Shown here: positions 32,927-41,993 of the stretch, piece after piece
How the letters are laid out: each line of letters opens with the position of its first letter
How positions within the stretch are numbered: position 1 is the stretch's first letter
NCBI RefSeq assembly: GCF_001512295.1
Contig: NZ_LNUP01000002.1
Location: 1,553,546 to 1,617,545, forward strand
Source of the DNA: Pseudomonas sp. EpS/L25
GTDB taxonomy: Bacteria > Pseudomonadota > Gammaproteobacteria > Pseudomonadales > Pseudomonadaceae
DNA length: 64,000 nucleotides
Reading direction: 5' to 3'
Notes under the pieces: generated by a model
The model's input: only the letters and a program-made list of their open reading frames with translations
What the model was told of the DNA's origin: nothing
The model's database searches: none
Program-made: the position numbers and the translations under genes

Positions 32927-35900
32927 GTGAAACGTTCAGGCAATAAACCCGCGGTAATCACGGCCGTGTTCACGGCATCGCTGTTGGCGGTGTCGGTACA
33001 GGCCGCCAGTCGCTCGGGCAACAACGCCATCAATGGCGTCGATCTGCTGTCCGGCTACAACAAGCTCTGGACGCCAGGCGCGACCTGGAACACCGGCACG
33101 CCTACCGCGCTGGGGGCGCCCATCCTGCAGCGCAATATCCAGTACGTGGTCGACCTGTCGAAGACCCGCACCCAGGCCCAGGAAATAGCGGCCTATTACG
33201 ACGATCGCCGCGACCAGAGCTACAGCCTGATCAGCGGCCTGGGCTCCCTGGCCAATGCCTACCTGGCCGGCTCGGGTGCCTTCACCACCATCCCGGTGTT
33301 CGATGCCTCCACCCAGACCACCAAGTACAACGACAACGGCAATGGCGCCGGCGACGCCAACTCGCAGCTGGGCAAGGTGGTGCAACTGGTCCAGGCGATC
33401 CGCAACGACGCCTCCACCACCCCGGCCAAGAACGCCTACCAGTACCCGCGCCCCTGGCGGCAGGCCAGCGTGGACATCGTGCCGCTGTCGTTGCGTCCAG
33501 CGCTCAGCACCACGCCGCAGAGCGACGGTGGCTTTCCCAGTGGCCATACCAACGCCGCCTACCTGTCTGCCATCGGCTACGGCTACGCCGTGCCCCAGCG
33601 CTTGAGCGAAGAACTCTTCCGCGCTTCGGACCTGGGCAACAACCGCATCCTCGCCGGCATGCATTCGCCGCTGGATGTGATCGGTGGGCGCATCACCGCC
33701 ACCTATTTCGCCATCGACAACCTGGTCAACAACGCCCAGCTACGCAGCGATGCCTTCGCCCAGGCCCAGGCCTATTTCGCCCAGCAGTGCGGCGGCGACA
33801 TCAACAACTGCATGGACAAGATCGATCCGGCCACCGACCGGCAGTCCCAGCACGCCCAGGACAAGGCGCTGTATACCGCCCGCATGACCTACGGCTTCGC
33901 CCCCGTCGGTCCGACCAACCTGGCGCCGGTGGTGCCGGTCAATGCCGAGGTGTTGCTGGAGACGCGCTTCCCCTACCTGAGCGCCAGCCAGCGTCGCGAT
34001 GTGCTGGCCAGTACCGAGCTGTCCTCCGGCTACGTGGTGATCGACGAATCCAACGGCTATGGTCGCCTCAACCTGATGGCCGCGGCCGATGGCTACGCGG
34101 CCTTCAACGGCAACGTCAGCGTCACCATGGATGCCAGCCAAGGTGGCTTCAACGCGCGCGACGCCTGGCGCAACGACATCGGCGGCAGCGGCAGCCTGAC
34201 CAAGAACGGCAGTGGCGAACTCATCCTCAGTGGCTTCAACACCTACAGTGGCGGGACGATCATCAACGGCGGCACCCTGCGCGGTTATGCCCAGGCCTTC
34301 GGTAGCGGCGACATCACCGACAACGCCACCCTGGTGCTGGACCAGTCGGTCAACGACAGCCTGACCAACAACCTGCACGGCAACGGCAGTCTGGTGAAGA
34401 CCGGGGTCGGCTCCCTGAGCCTGACCGGCAACAGCGATTTCTCCGGTACCACCAGCGTCGACCAGGGCCGCCTGGCCATCAACGGCAACCTCGGCAGTTC
34501 GGCGGTCACCGTCAACTCGGGTGCCACCCTCGGCGGCAACGGCAGCCTCGGCAGCCTGCGTGTGGCCCAGGGCGGTATCCTCGCGCCCGGCAATTCGGTG
34601 GGCCAGCTCAACGTCAACGGCAACGTGACTCTCGACCAGGGCTCGATCTATCAGGTCGAGACCGATGCCACCGGCCGCGCCGACCGCCTGGTCGCCTCCG
34701 GCAACATCGCGGTCAACGGCGCTACCCTGGTGCTGGTCTCCAGCTCCTACTGGCAGCCGCTGGGCAGCTATCAACTGCTGAGCGCGGGCAACGGCCTGAG
34801 CGGCAGCTTCGGGCAGGTCCAGTCCGACTTCGCCTTCCTCACGCCGACCCTGAGCTACGGCGCCAACCAGGCGACCCTGAGCCTGCCGCGCAATGGCGTG
34901 GCCTTCGCCGACCTGGCCGGCGGCCGCAACGCTCGTGCCGCCGCGGCAGGGCTGGATAGCGCCGGTGCCGGCAATGCGCTGTGGAACCAGGTGGCCGCAA
35001 CCAACGCTGCCGGTGCCCGCGGCACCTTCCAGAGCCTGGGCAACGAACTGCATGCCTCGACCAAGACCGCGCTGGTGGAAGACAGCCGCCTGGTCCGCAA
35101 CGCCATGACCGAGCGCCTGCACGACGCCCAGGACGAAGCGCCGTCCGGCTCCGGTATCCAGGGCCTGGCCGGTACTCCCGAACGCGGCCTGGTCTGGACC
35201 CAGGCCCTCGGCGCCTGGGGCCGCAACGATGGCAGCCATGACGCCAGCAGCCTGGACAGCCATAGCCATGGCCTGCTGATCGGCGCCGACCTCCCGCTGG
35301 ACAGCGGCTGGCGTGCCGGTGGCCTGGTGGGCTTCGGCCACAGCGATCTCGACCTGCGTGACGAGTCGGGCTCGGCCACCAGCACCGACTACCACCTGGG
35401 TCTCTACGCCGGTAACCAGTGGGATGCGCTGAGCCTCGAGCTTGGCCTGGCCCATACCTGGCATTCGGTGGAAGCACGCCGTGATCTGGCGATCCTGGGT
35501 GCCAACCAGCACCTGGCGCCCGACTACGATGCCGGTACCACCCAGGCCTTCGGCGAGCTGGCCTACCGGATCGACGCGGGCAGCCTGAGCCTTTCGCCCT
35601 TCGCCAACCTGGCCCATGTGCATCTGCAGACTGACGGCTTCCACGAGCGCAGCGGGGCGCTGGAGCTGGACAATCCCCGGCAGAACACCGACGTGACCTT
35701 CAGCACCCTCGGCCTGCGCCTGGCGAGCAAGCCGCTGGGTGACTGGAAGGTGGTCCCCAGTGCCACCCTCGGCTGGCGGCATGCCTTCGGCGACACCACC
35801 CCCGAGCACGAGGCGGCCTTCGCCGGCGGACCGGACTTCAAGCTGGTGGGCGCGCCCATCGCGCGGGAAGCAGCGGTGGTACAGGGCGCGCTGGACATGC

Positions 35901-36001
35901 AGTTGACCGAGAGGGTGTCGCTGGGACTGGGCTACGATGGCCAACTGAGCGGTCGCAGCAAGGATCAGGATCTCAACGCTCGCCTCAGCTGGCGCTTCTA
36001 G
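32927..36001 (+). CDS. Autotransporter with PAP2-type acid phosphatase passenger
   Basis: 1024 residues from GTG 32927 (AAGGGG upstream). Signal peptide about 1-27 (AVFTASLLAVSVQA). Residues about 40-290 form a PAP2/vanadium-haloperoxidase-type phosphatase with all three motifs: KNAYQYPRPW (about 168), GGFPSGHT (about 201) and NRILAGMHSPLDVIGG (about 238). A beta-helical stalk follows (about 410-660) with a passenger-associated repeat (GSLTKNGSGELILSGFNTYS). The last ~270 residues form the outer-membrane beta-barrel, ending ...RLSWRF with the C-terminal Phe needed for insertion. The enzyme is thus expected on the cell surface or released, cleaving phosphate esters. The TAG stop overlaps the convergent LysR stop by four bases. 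Confidence 0.9.
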   Translation: MKRSGNKPAVITAVFTASLLAVSVQAASRSGNNAINGVDLLSGYNKLWTPGATWNTGTPTALGAPILQRNIQYVVDLSKTRTQAQEIAAYYDDRRDQSYSLISGLGSLANAYLAGSGAFTTIPVFDASTQTTKYNDNGNGAGDANSQLGKVVQLVQAIRNDASTTPAKNAYQYPRPWRQASVDIVPLSLRPALSTTPQSDGGFPSGHTNAAYLSAIGYGYAVPQRLSEELFRASDLGNNRILAGMHSPLDVIGGRITATYFAIDNLVNNAQLRSDAFAQAQAYFAQQCGGDINNCMDKIDPATDRQSQHAQDKALYTARMTYGFAPVGPTNLAPVVPVNAEVLLETRFPYLSASQRRDVLASTELSSGYVVIDESNGYGRLNLMAAADGYAAFNGNVSVTMDASQGGFNARDAWRNDIGGSGSLTKNGSGELILSGFNTYSGGTIINGGTLRGYAQAFGSGDITDNATLVLDQSVNDSLTNNLHGNGSLVKTGVGSLSLTGNSDFSGTTSVDQGRLAINGNLGSSAVTVNSGATLGGNGSLGSLRVAQGGILAPGNSVGQLNVNGNVTLDQGSIYQVETDATGRADRLVASGNIAVNGATLVLVSSSYWQPLGSYQLLSAGNGLSGSFGQVQSDFAFLTPTLSYGANQATLSLPRNGVAFADLAGGRNARAAAAGLDSAGAGNALWNQVAATNAAGARGTFQSLGNELHASTKTALVEDSRLVRNAMTERLHDAQDEAPSGSGIQGLAGTPERGLVWTQALGAWGRNDGSHDASSLDSHSHGLLIGADLPLDSGWRAGGLVGFGHSDLDLRDESGSATSTDYHLGLYAGNQWDALSLELGLAHTWHSVEARRDLAILGANQHLAPDYDAGTTQAFGELAYRIDAGSLSLSPFANLAHVHLQTDGFHERSGALELDNPRQNTDVTFSTLGLRLASKPLGDWKVVPSATLGWRHAFGDTTPEHEAAFAGGPDFKLVGAPIAREAAVVQGALDMQLTERVSLGLGYDGQLSGRSKDQDLNARLSWRF

Positions 36002-36930
36002 AGCACTGAATCCCCCGACCCCGCTGCAACGGCGGGGTCGGGGGATTCAGCCAGAGCCGTTGGCTGGCCGAGCAATTCATCCAGGATGCCCAGCCGGAAC
36101 TGGCGCTGCAGGGTGACCGCATAGAAGCGCTCGGCGATCTCCGGTACCTCGGCATAGAGTTGCAGGGTGCCGCTGCGCAACTCGTCCTGCACCACCACCG
36201 CCGGCAGCAGCGCCAGGTCGCCGGAGTCGCGGGCGAGCAGGCGCAGCATGGCCATGTCGTCGACCTCGGCGCAGATCCGTGGGCTCAGCCCGTGGCCGGT
36301 GCAATAGACCTCGAACTGACTGCGCACGTCGCTGCTGCGCCCGGGCACGATCAGCCGCGCCTGCTGCAGGTCGCGGTGCAGGTCGAAGGGGCGGCTGTCC
36401 TGGCGCGGTGGGCCGATCAGGCACACCGGCTGGCGATGGAGCAGGCGACATTGCCAGGTGCGCTGGCTGTCGGCGCTCACCGCCTGGTTGGTCAGCACCA
36501 CGTCCAGCTTGTGCAGCGCCAGGCGTTCCAGCAGTTCGTCCACGCTGCCGGATTCCAGCACGAGCACCAGGTCGTCACGCCCGAGCAACGGCCGCAGCAG
36601 GTTTTCCTGGAAGTTGCGCGAGAGGGTGGCGACGGCGCCGATGCGTAGCGTCTGATTCGCTTCGCGCGCGTTGTGCAGGGTGTTCTGCAGCTCGCTGCCG
36701 AGGGCGAAGATGGTCTCGGCGTAGTCCAGCACCAGCTGTCCGGCCTCCGTCAGCCGCAGGCTACGCCCAGAGCGGATGAACAGGGAATGGCCGAGCTGAT
36801 CCTCCAGCACGCGGATCTGGGTGGAGAGGGCGGACTGGGAGACGTGCAGCGCCTCGGCGGCGCGGGTGAGGTTGCCTTCCTTGGCCACGGCCCAGAAGTA
36901 ATGCAGATGATGGAAATTCAGTCGGCGCAT
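35998..36930 (-). CDS. LysR-family regulator divergent from dabBA (NhaR-like)
   Basis: 310 residues from ATG 36930 (MRRLNFHHLHYFW); an in-frame start 11 codons upstream is less likely. The helix-turn-helix is clear: GNLTRAAEALHVSQSALSTQIRVLEDQLG. The effector domain ends with a stretch encoded by the strong hairpin at 36006-36050. The N-terminus resembles NhaR, the Na+/H+ antiporter regulator. It is separated by 103 bases from the divergent dabB, the standard arrangement of a LysR protein controlling its neighbour. I infer that it controls bicarbonate/CO2 uptake. Confidence 0.85.
   Translation of the reverse strand: MRRLNFHHLHYFWAVAKEGNLTRAAEALHVSQSALSTQIRVLEDQLGHSLFIRSGRSLRLTEAGQLVLDYAETIFALGSELQNTLHNAREANQTLRIGAVATLSRNFQENLLRPLLGRDDLVLVLESGSVDELLERLALHKLDVVLTNQAVSADSQRTWQCRLLHRQPVCLIGPPRQDSRPFDLHRDLQQARLIVPGRSSDVRSQFEVYCTGHGLSPRICAEVDDMAMLRLLARDSGDLALLPAVVVQDELRSGTLQLYAEVPEIAERFYAVTLQRQFRLGILDELLGQPTALAESPDPAVAAGSGDSVL
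36006..36050. terminator. Strong hairpin between convergent genes
   Basis: CTGAATCCCCCGACCCCGC (36006-36024) and its exact reverse complement (36032-36050) form a perfect 19-pair stem with a 7-base loop. It starts 5 bases after the autotransporter stop and lies inside the 3' end of the LysR reading frame. No U-run follows on either strand, so it may act as an RNA-stabilising or bidirectional pausing structure rather than a canonical terminator. Confidence 0.65.
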
Positions 36931-37033
36931 GATTCGTTCTTTTAAAGTGAACGTTAGATTCATATCTATCTATTTCACATAGTTCAAGCGCTCTTCGACA
37001 CTGGCGTCATCTGGTGTTCAAGGAGCGTGCACG

Positions 37034-38509
37034 ATGTCCAGCCTGCTGTTTCCCCTGGCCCCCCTGTTGCCCTGGGCCTATGCCATGGCCCTGGTGCCGG
37101 TCGCCTTGCTCGCCTCACCGCGTCGCTTCTGGTGGCCAGCCCGGGTCGCCGGTTACCTCGGCGTCGTGCTGGTCCTGGCCGCCTGGCTGCAGGCCGTCTT
37201 CGTCGACCAGCCGCACGACCGCCTCGGCCTGGCCATGGCCGGGCTGATCAGCCTGCTGGCCCTGGTGATCATCGAGTACTCCCAGCGCTACCTGGAGGGC
37301 GAGCCGGGGCAGCGGCGCTATGTACTCGCGCTGCTCGCCACCCTGGCCGCCGTAGCCACGGTGGTCACCACGGGTGATCTCTTCCTGCTGGTGGGAGCCT
37401 GGATCCTGTCCAGCCTGTCCCTGCACCAGTTGCTCACCTTCTACCGTGACCGTCCCCAGGCGGTGGTGGCCGCCCACAAGAAGTTTCTTGCCAGTCGCCT
37501 CGCCGATGCCAGCCTGTTGCTGGCCACCCTGCTGCTGGTGCGGGCCACCGGCGACAGCCAGCTCGCCGCCATGCTCGACGCCGTGAACGGCCGCCTGCAG
37601 GCCAGCGCTGGACTCGGCTGGGAGCTGCAGGGGGCGGCACTGCTGCTGGCCCTGGCGGTGATCCTCAAGTCGGCACAGTTGCCGGTGCATGGCTGGCTGA
37701 TCCAGGTGATGGAAGCCCCGACGCCGGTCTCGGCGCTGCTGCATGCCGGGGTGGTCAACCTGGGCGGCTTCCTGCTGCTGCGCTTCGCCCCGCTGTTGTC
37801 CGCCGGCGTCCCGGCGCAGAGTCTGCTGGTGCTGGTGGGTGGGGTGACGGCGGTGCTCGCGGCCCTGGTAATGATGACCCGCATCAGCATCAAGGTGCGC
37901 CTGGCCTGGTCGACCTGCGCGCAGATGGGCCTGATGCTGCTGGAGTGTGGCCTGGGGCTGTACGAGCTGGCTCTGGCGCATCTGCTGGCCCACTCGCTGT
38001 ACAAGGCCCATGCCTTCCTGGCGGCGGGCGAGACGGTGGCCCACGCCCGCCAGCAGGCACTGCTGCCGCGAATGCCCGCGCCCGAGTTGGGCGGGCTGCT
38101 GCGGGCGCTGTTGCTGGCGGCCGTGGCACTGCTCCTGCTCGAGGGCCTCTGGACCTGGGCGCTGCCGGGGCAGGGGCTGCCCTGGGTCGCCCTGACGATC
38201 CTCGCCATCGGCCTGGCGCCCTGGTGCCTGGGTGGCGGGCAGCGGGCCACCGGTCCGCTCACGTTCGGCCTGCTGCTGGGCGCCTACCTGCTGTGGCACC
38301 AGGCGGCCGGCTGGCTGCTCGACCAGAGCCTCGCGGAGGCACCGCTACCGCTGACCGCCCTGGCCATCGCGCTGCTGCTCGGCCTCTACCTGCTGCAGGC
38401 CGTGCTCCTGGCCCGCCCTCGCGGTGCCCTGGCGCGACGCCTGTATCCCCTGGCCTTCGCCGGCTTCCACCTGGACGAGCACTTCACCCGGCTGACCTTC
38501 CGCCTGTGA
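37034..38509 (+). CDS. dabB: DabB, membrane subunit of DAB inorganic carbon transporter (NuoL-like)
   Basis: 491 residues with about 13-14 hydrophobic helices. AAGGAG lies 8 bases before ATG 37034. The protein belongs to the proton-conducting NuoL/MrpA family: it has the conserved discontinuous-helix region with charged residues (ILKSAQLPVHGWLIQVMEAPTPVSALLHAGVV, and HLLAHSLYKAHAFLAAGE). No other complex I or Mrp genes are present. Directly downstream is dabA, so this is the DAB system, in which DabB's cation flux is thought to drive CO2 hydration by DabA and so trap bicarbonate. Confidence 0.9.
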   Translation: MSSLLFPLAPLLPWAYAMALVPVALLASPRRFWWPARVAGYLGVVLVLAAWLQAVFVDQPHDRLGLAMAGLISLLALVIIEYSQRYLEGEPGQRRYVLALLATLAAVATVVTTGDLFLLVGAWILSSLSLHQLLTFYRDRPQAVVAAHKKFLASRLADASLLLATLLLVRATGDSQLAAMLDAVNGRLQASAGLGWELQGAALLLALAVILKSAQLPVHGWLIQVMEAPTPVSALLHAGVVNLGGFLLLRFAPLLSAGVPAQSLLVLVGGVTAVLAALVMMTRISIKVRLAWSTCAQMGLMLLECGLGLYELALAHLLAHSLYKAHAFLAAGETVAHARQQALLPRMPAPELGGLLRALLLAAVALLLLEGLWTWALPGQGLPWVALTILAIGLAPWCLGGGQRATGPLTFGLLLGAYLLWHQAAGWLLDQSLAEAPLPLTALAIALLLGLYLLQAVLLARPRGALARRLYPLAFAGFHLDEHFTRLTFRL

Positions 38510-38556
38510 CCGGCGCGTGCGCCGCAGCCCTTCATCGCATCCCTCGGAGACCGCTC

Positions 38557-41004
38557 ATGACCGCCTTCGAACCCCTTTCCAGCCTGGAACAACGGGCCCT
38601 GCACGACGTCGCGCGCCAGGCCTGTGCCCGCATCGCGCCGACCTGGCCGCTGGAGAGCATGATCGCGGTCAACCCGCTGTGGGAAAGACGCGAGCAACCC
38701 TGGCGAGACGTCGCCACGCAGCTCTGGCAACGGGCGGGCAGCCGCCTGACCCTGGGCGCCGCCGACTATCGCCAGGCCTGGCAGGACGGCACCATCGCCA
38801 GGCGCCACCTGCGCCAAGCACTGGCCGAGCAGGGCGGGGCCTGGACGCCGGAGCAACTCCTGCAGGCCCTGGATGCGCAAGAAGAAGCCGCTTTGGTCCT
38901 GCCGCTGCTGGAAGACCTGGCCGAGCCGGGCCTGCCGCTGCCGGGCTGGCCGGCGCTGATCACCCAGCAGATCGGCCAGAGCTGCGCCGCCTGGTTCGAT
39001 CGCGAACAGGCGGACTGGCGGCCGGACGCTAGCGTCGGGCTGTACCGGGCCTGGCGTGAGAGCCTGCTGGCGGACCGGGGGATTAGCGTCCTCAGTGCCT
39101 GCCGCGACCTGCACCAGCGGATCGCCGCGCTGCCCCTGGAACCCGAGGCGGCCCTGGAAGCCGCGGTGCGGCATCTCGGCCTGCCGGAAGCGGACTGGGC
39201 GCCCTGGTTCGACTGCCTGCTGCTGCGCAACCTGGGCTGGGCGTCCTGGTGCGCCTACCGGCGCTGGCAGGCCAGGTTGCAGGGCGAGGACGACCAGACG
39301 CTGCTGGAGCTGCTGGCCATACGCGCGGCCTGGGAATGGTTGGTGGACGATCGCCGGCGCGATGCCGACAGCCGCTGGCAATGCTGGCGTACGGCCTGGC
39401 AGGCGCGGCGGCGGCAACCCCCGTCAGCCAGCTGGCAAGCGCTGCAGCTGTGGCAGCGTGCCGAGGAACTGGCCTGGCAGGAGCAGTTGCAAGGGAGCCT
39501 GTGCCAGAGCACCCCCGCCGCCTTGCCCGCGGCGCCGCTGGCCAAGCTGTTCTTCTGCATCGACGTGCGCTCCGAACCGCTGCGACGCACCCTGGAGCTG
39601 GCCTGTCCCGAGCTGGAAACCGGAGGTTTCGCCGGCTTCTTCGGCCTGCCCATCGCCTACACCCCGCTGGGTACGAACGCCACGCGCCCGCAGTTGCCCG
39701 GCCTGCTGGCGCCGCAATTGCAGGTCAGCGAGAGCTGTGGCGATGCCGATCAGGATCGGCAATTGGCCGAGCGGCGCCAGCAGCGCCTCGCGCGTCAGGG
39801 CCGGTGGCGCCTGTTCGAGCGGCTGCCGGCCTCGACCTTCACCCTGGTCGAGAGTATCGGTCTGGGCTACGCCGGGGCGCTGCTGGGGCGTACCTACGGG
39901 CTGAGCGGCGGCGTGGGCCTGCCAGACCAGAGCGCCTGGCGCCGCAACGAATGGCAACGACTGCACCCGCGGCTGCCGGCCATGGCGCTGGAACGCAAGA
40001 TCGACCTGGCCGCGCGCATCCTCAAGGCCATGGGGCTCGGCGGGCCGGTGCCGGCGCTGCTGGTGCTACTCGGCCATGGCAGCCAGAGCGCCAACAACCC
40101 GCAGGCGGCGGGGCTCGACTGCGGTGCCTGCTGCGGCCAGAGTGGCGAGATCAATGCGCGGCTGCTGGCCGGCCTGCTCAATGACGCCGAGGTCCGCACC
40201 GGCCTGCGCGCGCGCGGCCTCGAACTGCCGCCGCACTGCCAGGTCCTCGCCGGGCTGCACAACACCACCACCGACGAGGTGCAGGTCTTCGATCATGAGG
40301 CGCTCCCCGCCACGCTCCAGCCGATCTGGCAACGCCTGCGCGCAGCGCTGGACAGCGCCGGCGCCGCGGTGCGCCGCGAGCGCGCCGCGAAGCTGGGCCT
40401 GGCGCCGCTCCAGGAGCAGCCGGCCAGACTGCTCGGTCGGCTGCGGCGGCGTGCCCGCGACTGGGCGCAGACCCGGCCGGAGTGGGGCCTGGCCGGCAAT
40501 GCCGCCTTCATCGCCGCGCCTCGTGCCCGCACTCGCGGGGTGGACCTGCAGGGCCGCGCCTTCCTGCACGACTACGACTGGCCGCAGGACGAGGACGGCC
40601 AGGTCCTGGAAGCCATCATGACCGCCCCCATGGTGGTGGCGCACTGGATCAACCTGCAGTACTTCACCTCGACCACCGACAACCTGCGCTTCGGCAGCGG
40701 CAACAAACTGCTGCACAACGTGGTGGGCGGCCATATCGGGGTGTTCGAGGGCAACGGTGGCGACCTGCGCATCGGCCTGGCGCGCCAGTCGGTGCACGAC
40801 GGCGAGCGGTGGCTGCATCGCCCGCTGCGCCTGCACGTGGTGATCGAGGCGCCGCGGGCCATGATCGACCAGGTGCTGGCGAACCACGCCGTGGTGCGCG
40901 ACCTGGTGCGCAACGGCTGGCTGCAACTGCTGCGCCTGGATGGGAAGCCGGCGCGTCTCGAATGCCGCACCGGCGCCGGGTGGCAGCCCTTGCCCCAGGG
41001 CTGA
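38557..41004 (+). CDS. dabA: DabA (DUF2309), zinc subunit of DAB inorganic carbon transporter
   Basis: 815 residues from ATG 38557, 47 bases after dabB. DabA is a cytoplasmic, beta-carbonic-anhydrase-like protein bound to DabB that converts CO2 to bicarbonate. The zinc ligands known from Halothiobacillus DabA (Cys351, Asp353, His524, Cys539) are all present at a constant offset of 17: Cys334 and Asp336 (FFCIDVRSE), His507 (LLGHGSQ) and Cys522 (GLDCGACCG). APTWPLESMIAVNPLWER near the N-terminus and NLRFGSGNKLLHNVVGGHIG near the C-terminus are family signatures. In a heterotroph the system would supply bicarbonate for carboxylases at air-level CO2. Confidence 0.95.
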   Translation: MTAFEPLSSLEQRALHDVARQACARIAPTWPLESMIAVNPLWERREQPWRDVATQLWQRAGSRLTLGAADYRQAWQDGTIARRHLRQALAEQGGAWTPEQLLQALDAQEEAALVLPLLEDLAEPGLPLPGWPALITQQIGQSCAAWFDREQADWRPDASVGLYRAWRESLLADRGISVLSACRDLHQRIAALPLEPEAALEAAVRHLGLPEADWAPWFDCLLLRNLGWASWCAYRRWQARLQGEDDQTLLELLAIRAAWEWLVDDRRRDADSRWQCWRTAWQARRRQPPSASWQALQLWQRAEELAWQEQLQGSLCQSTPAALPAAPLAKLFFCIDVRSEPLRRTLELACPELETGGFAGFFGLPIAYTPLGTNATRPQLPGLLAPQLQVSESCGDADQDRQLAERRQQRLARQGRWRLFERLPASTFTLVESIGLGYAGALLGRTYGLSGGVGLPDQSAWRRNEWQRLHPRLPAMALERKIDLAARILKAMGLGGPVPALLVLLGHGSQSANNPQAAGLDCGACCGQSGEINARLLAGLLNDAEVRTGLRARGLELPPHCQVLAGLHNTTTDEVQVFDHEALPATLQPIWQRLRAALDSAGAAVRRERAAKLGLAPLQEQPARLLGRLRRRARDWAQTRPEWGLAGNAAFIAAPRARTRGVDLQGRAFLHDYDWPQDEDGQVLEAIMTAPMVVAHWINLQYFTSTTDNLRFGSGNKLLHNVVGGHIGVFEGNGGDLRIGLARQSVHDGERWLHRPLRLHVVIEAPRAMIDQVLANHAVVRDLVRNGWLQLLRLDGKPARLECRTGAGWQPLPQG

Positions 41005-41081
41005 GGCCCACGGTGGGAGCGTCCGCCTGATTTCTTCAGGTGGCCTTCGCCGCTCCGGCCCCGAAGGGCGCTGCAGAACGC

Positions 41082-41540
41082 TCAGGAGTCCAGAACGTCG
41101 AACAGGACCCGGAAAGGATCGCCTCGGGGGCGCAGCTGTGGCGGGATGTCCTGCTCCTGGAGCCAGGATGCGCCCGCTTCGAATCCAGCGCGGTATCGAT
41201 CAGGCCGATGCTGTCGACATCCCGCGAGACAGGCCCCCTTACAAGGGCCGAGGTATTGGCCGCCGCCGGGTCGGACCTGGGCGGAGTAGCGCGCCAACGT
41301 CGGGGTGGAGACATCGAGCGATTCGTTGGGGCCCAGGAGGTCGACGTGTTAATGCCTGCCGAGGCGCTCTGTCGCGTCTTTCACCGTTTCGGCGCAGCCA
41401 TCGCAGGCGGCAGGTCCGCGATAGACGACAATGCGGATTACATCGGGCTCGTCGACGTCGGTCAGGGCTATCAGGGGCGACGAGGACGTCAGGATCAACA
41501 CCAGGACGCGCCGAACAGGCGCATGGGGTAGTTAGCGGGG
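41082..41540 (-). pseudogene. Decayed secreted BPL_N/glutamine-amidotransferase-like protein
   Basis: On the minus strand, ATG (41525) MRLFGASW shifts frame into LVLILTSSSPLIALTDVDEP, a signal peptide and mature start. IRIVVYRGPAACDGCAETVK and ERLGRH follow, then an in-frame TAA, then in the same frame HVDLLGPNESLDVSTPTLAR, YSAQVRPGGGQ, YLGPCKGACLAGC and a tail to the TGA at 41082. VYRGPAACDGC, V.PGGG and YLG.C.GA.LAG are hallmarks I recognise from the biotin-ligase N-terminal (BPL_N) class of amidotransferase-like exported proteins. The frameshift, the stop and a likely deletion after PGGG show that the gene is dead. Confidence 0.55.
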
Positions 41541-41570
41541 TAGCCAATTTCAACGGGGTTGAAATCCATA

Positions 41571-41786
41571 TCAAGGATCGGTGTGGAGCGAATAGCCATT
41601 GAATCCGGCAGCGAACAATATCGCGCCCCAAAGAAAGAAGTCGGTTTGCAGCAAGTCATGCTTGAGTAGAATTAGTCTGACTCCATTCCCGAGAGAGAGG
41701 GAGGGGTCTATAAGCCAGCCGATGAATATGGCTGCCAGGCCCATTGCCATGGCCGCCAAGCCTAGGTGCTTTATGGCGTGTTTCAC
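41571..41786 (-). CDS. Small two-helix membrane protein
   Basis: The frame starts at GTG 41786 (GGGAAG upstream) or at a TTG eight codons earlier (41810), and encodes about 71-79 residues. Two hydrophobic helices are visible (LGLAAMAMGLAAIFIGWLI and LLQTDFFLWGAILFAAGF), linked by a polar loop with SLSLGNGVRLILLKHD. The base composition is less GC-rich than its neighbours. I do not recognise the family, and no operon partner is present. Confidence 0.5.
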   Translation of the reverse strand: MKHAIKHLGLAAMAMGLAAIFIGWLIDPSLSLGNGVRLILLKHDLLQTDFFLWGAILFAAGFNGYSLHTDP

Positions 41787-41993
41787 GACGAACTTCCCAG
41801 GCGCGAGCAATGCGGGGCGGCAATGGTATTGGTTTTATAATATCGAGCCGTCAGGTCGCCCATATCGAACTCCTTGAAGGTTGGTAGCGCCTTGTCGAAG
41901 CAGAGACACTGGTCTTTGGGAGGCAGGCCGCGCTCGGCTCGAGCTGAGTGCGCTGCGGCGCCTTCCTCTGCACGAGGGTCTGCGTTGCTCCCT

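Noticed and set aside
33740-35944. 734-codon minus-strand frame
   Set aside because: Antisense to the autotransporter; repetitive Gly/Ala/Val/Gln composition, no ribosome site or domain.
37945-38556. Longer N-terminus for dabA
   Set aside because: The dabA frame is open back to 37945, but this part overlaps dabB and is Ala/Gly/Arg-rich; homologues start near MTAFEPLSSLEQRAL.
41040-41531. 163-codon plus-strand frame downstream of dabA
   Set aside because: The minus strand of the same DNA carries recognisable, though decayed, protein motifs; the plus frame is its shadow.
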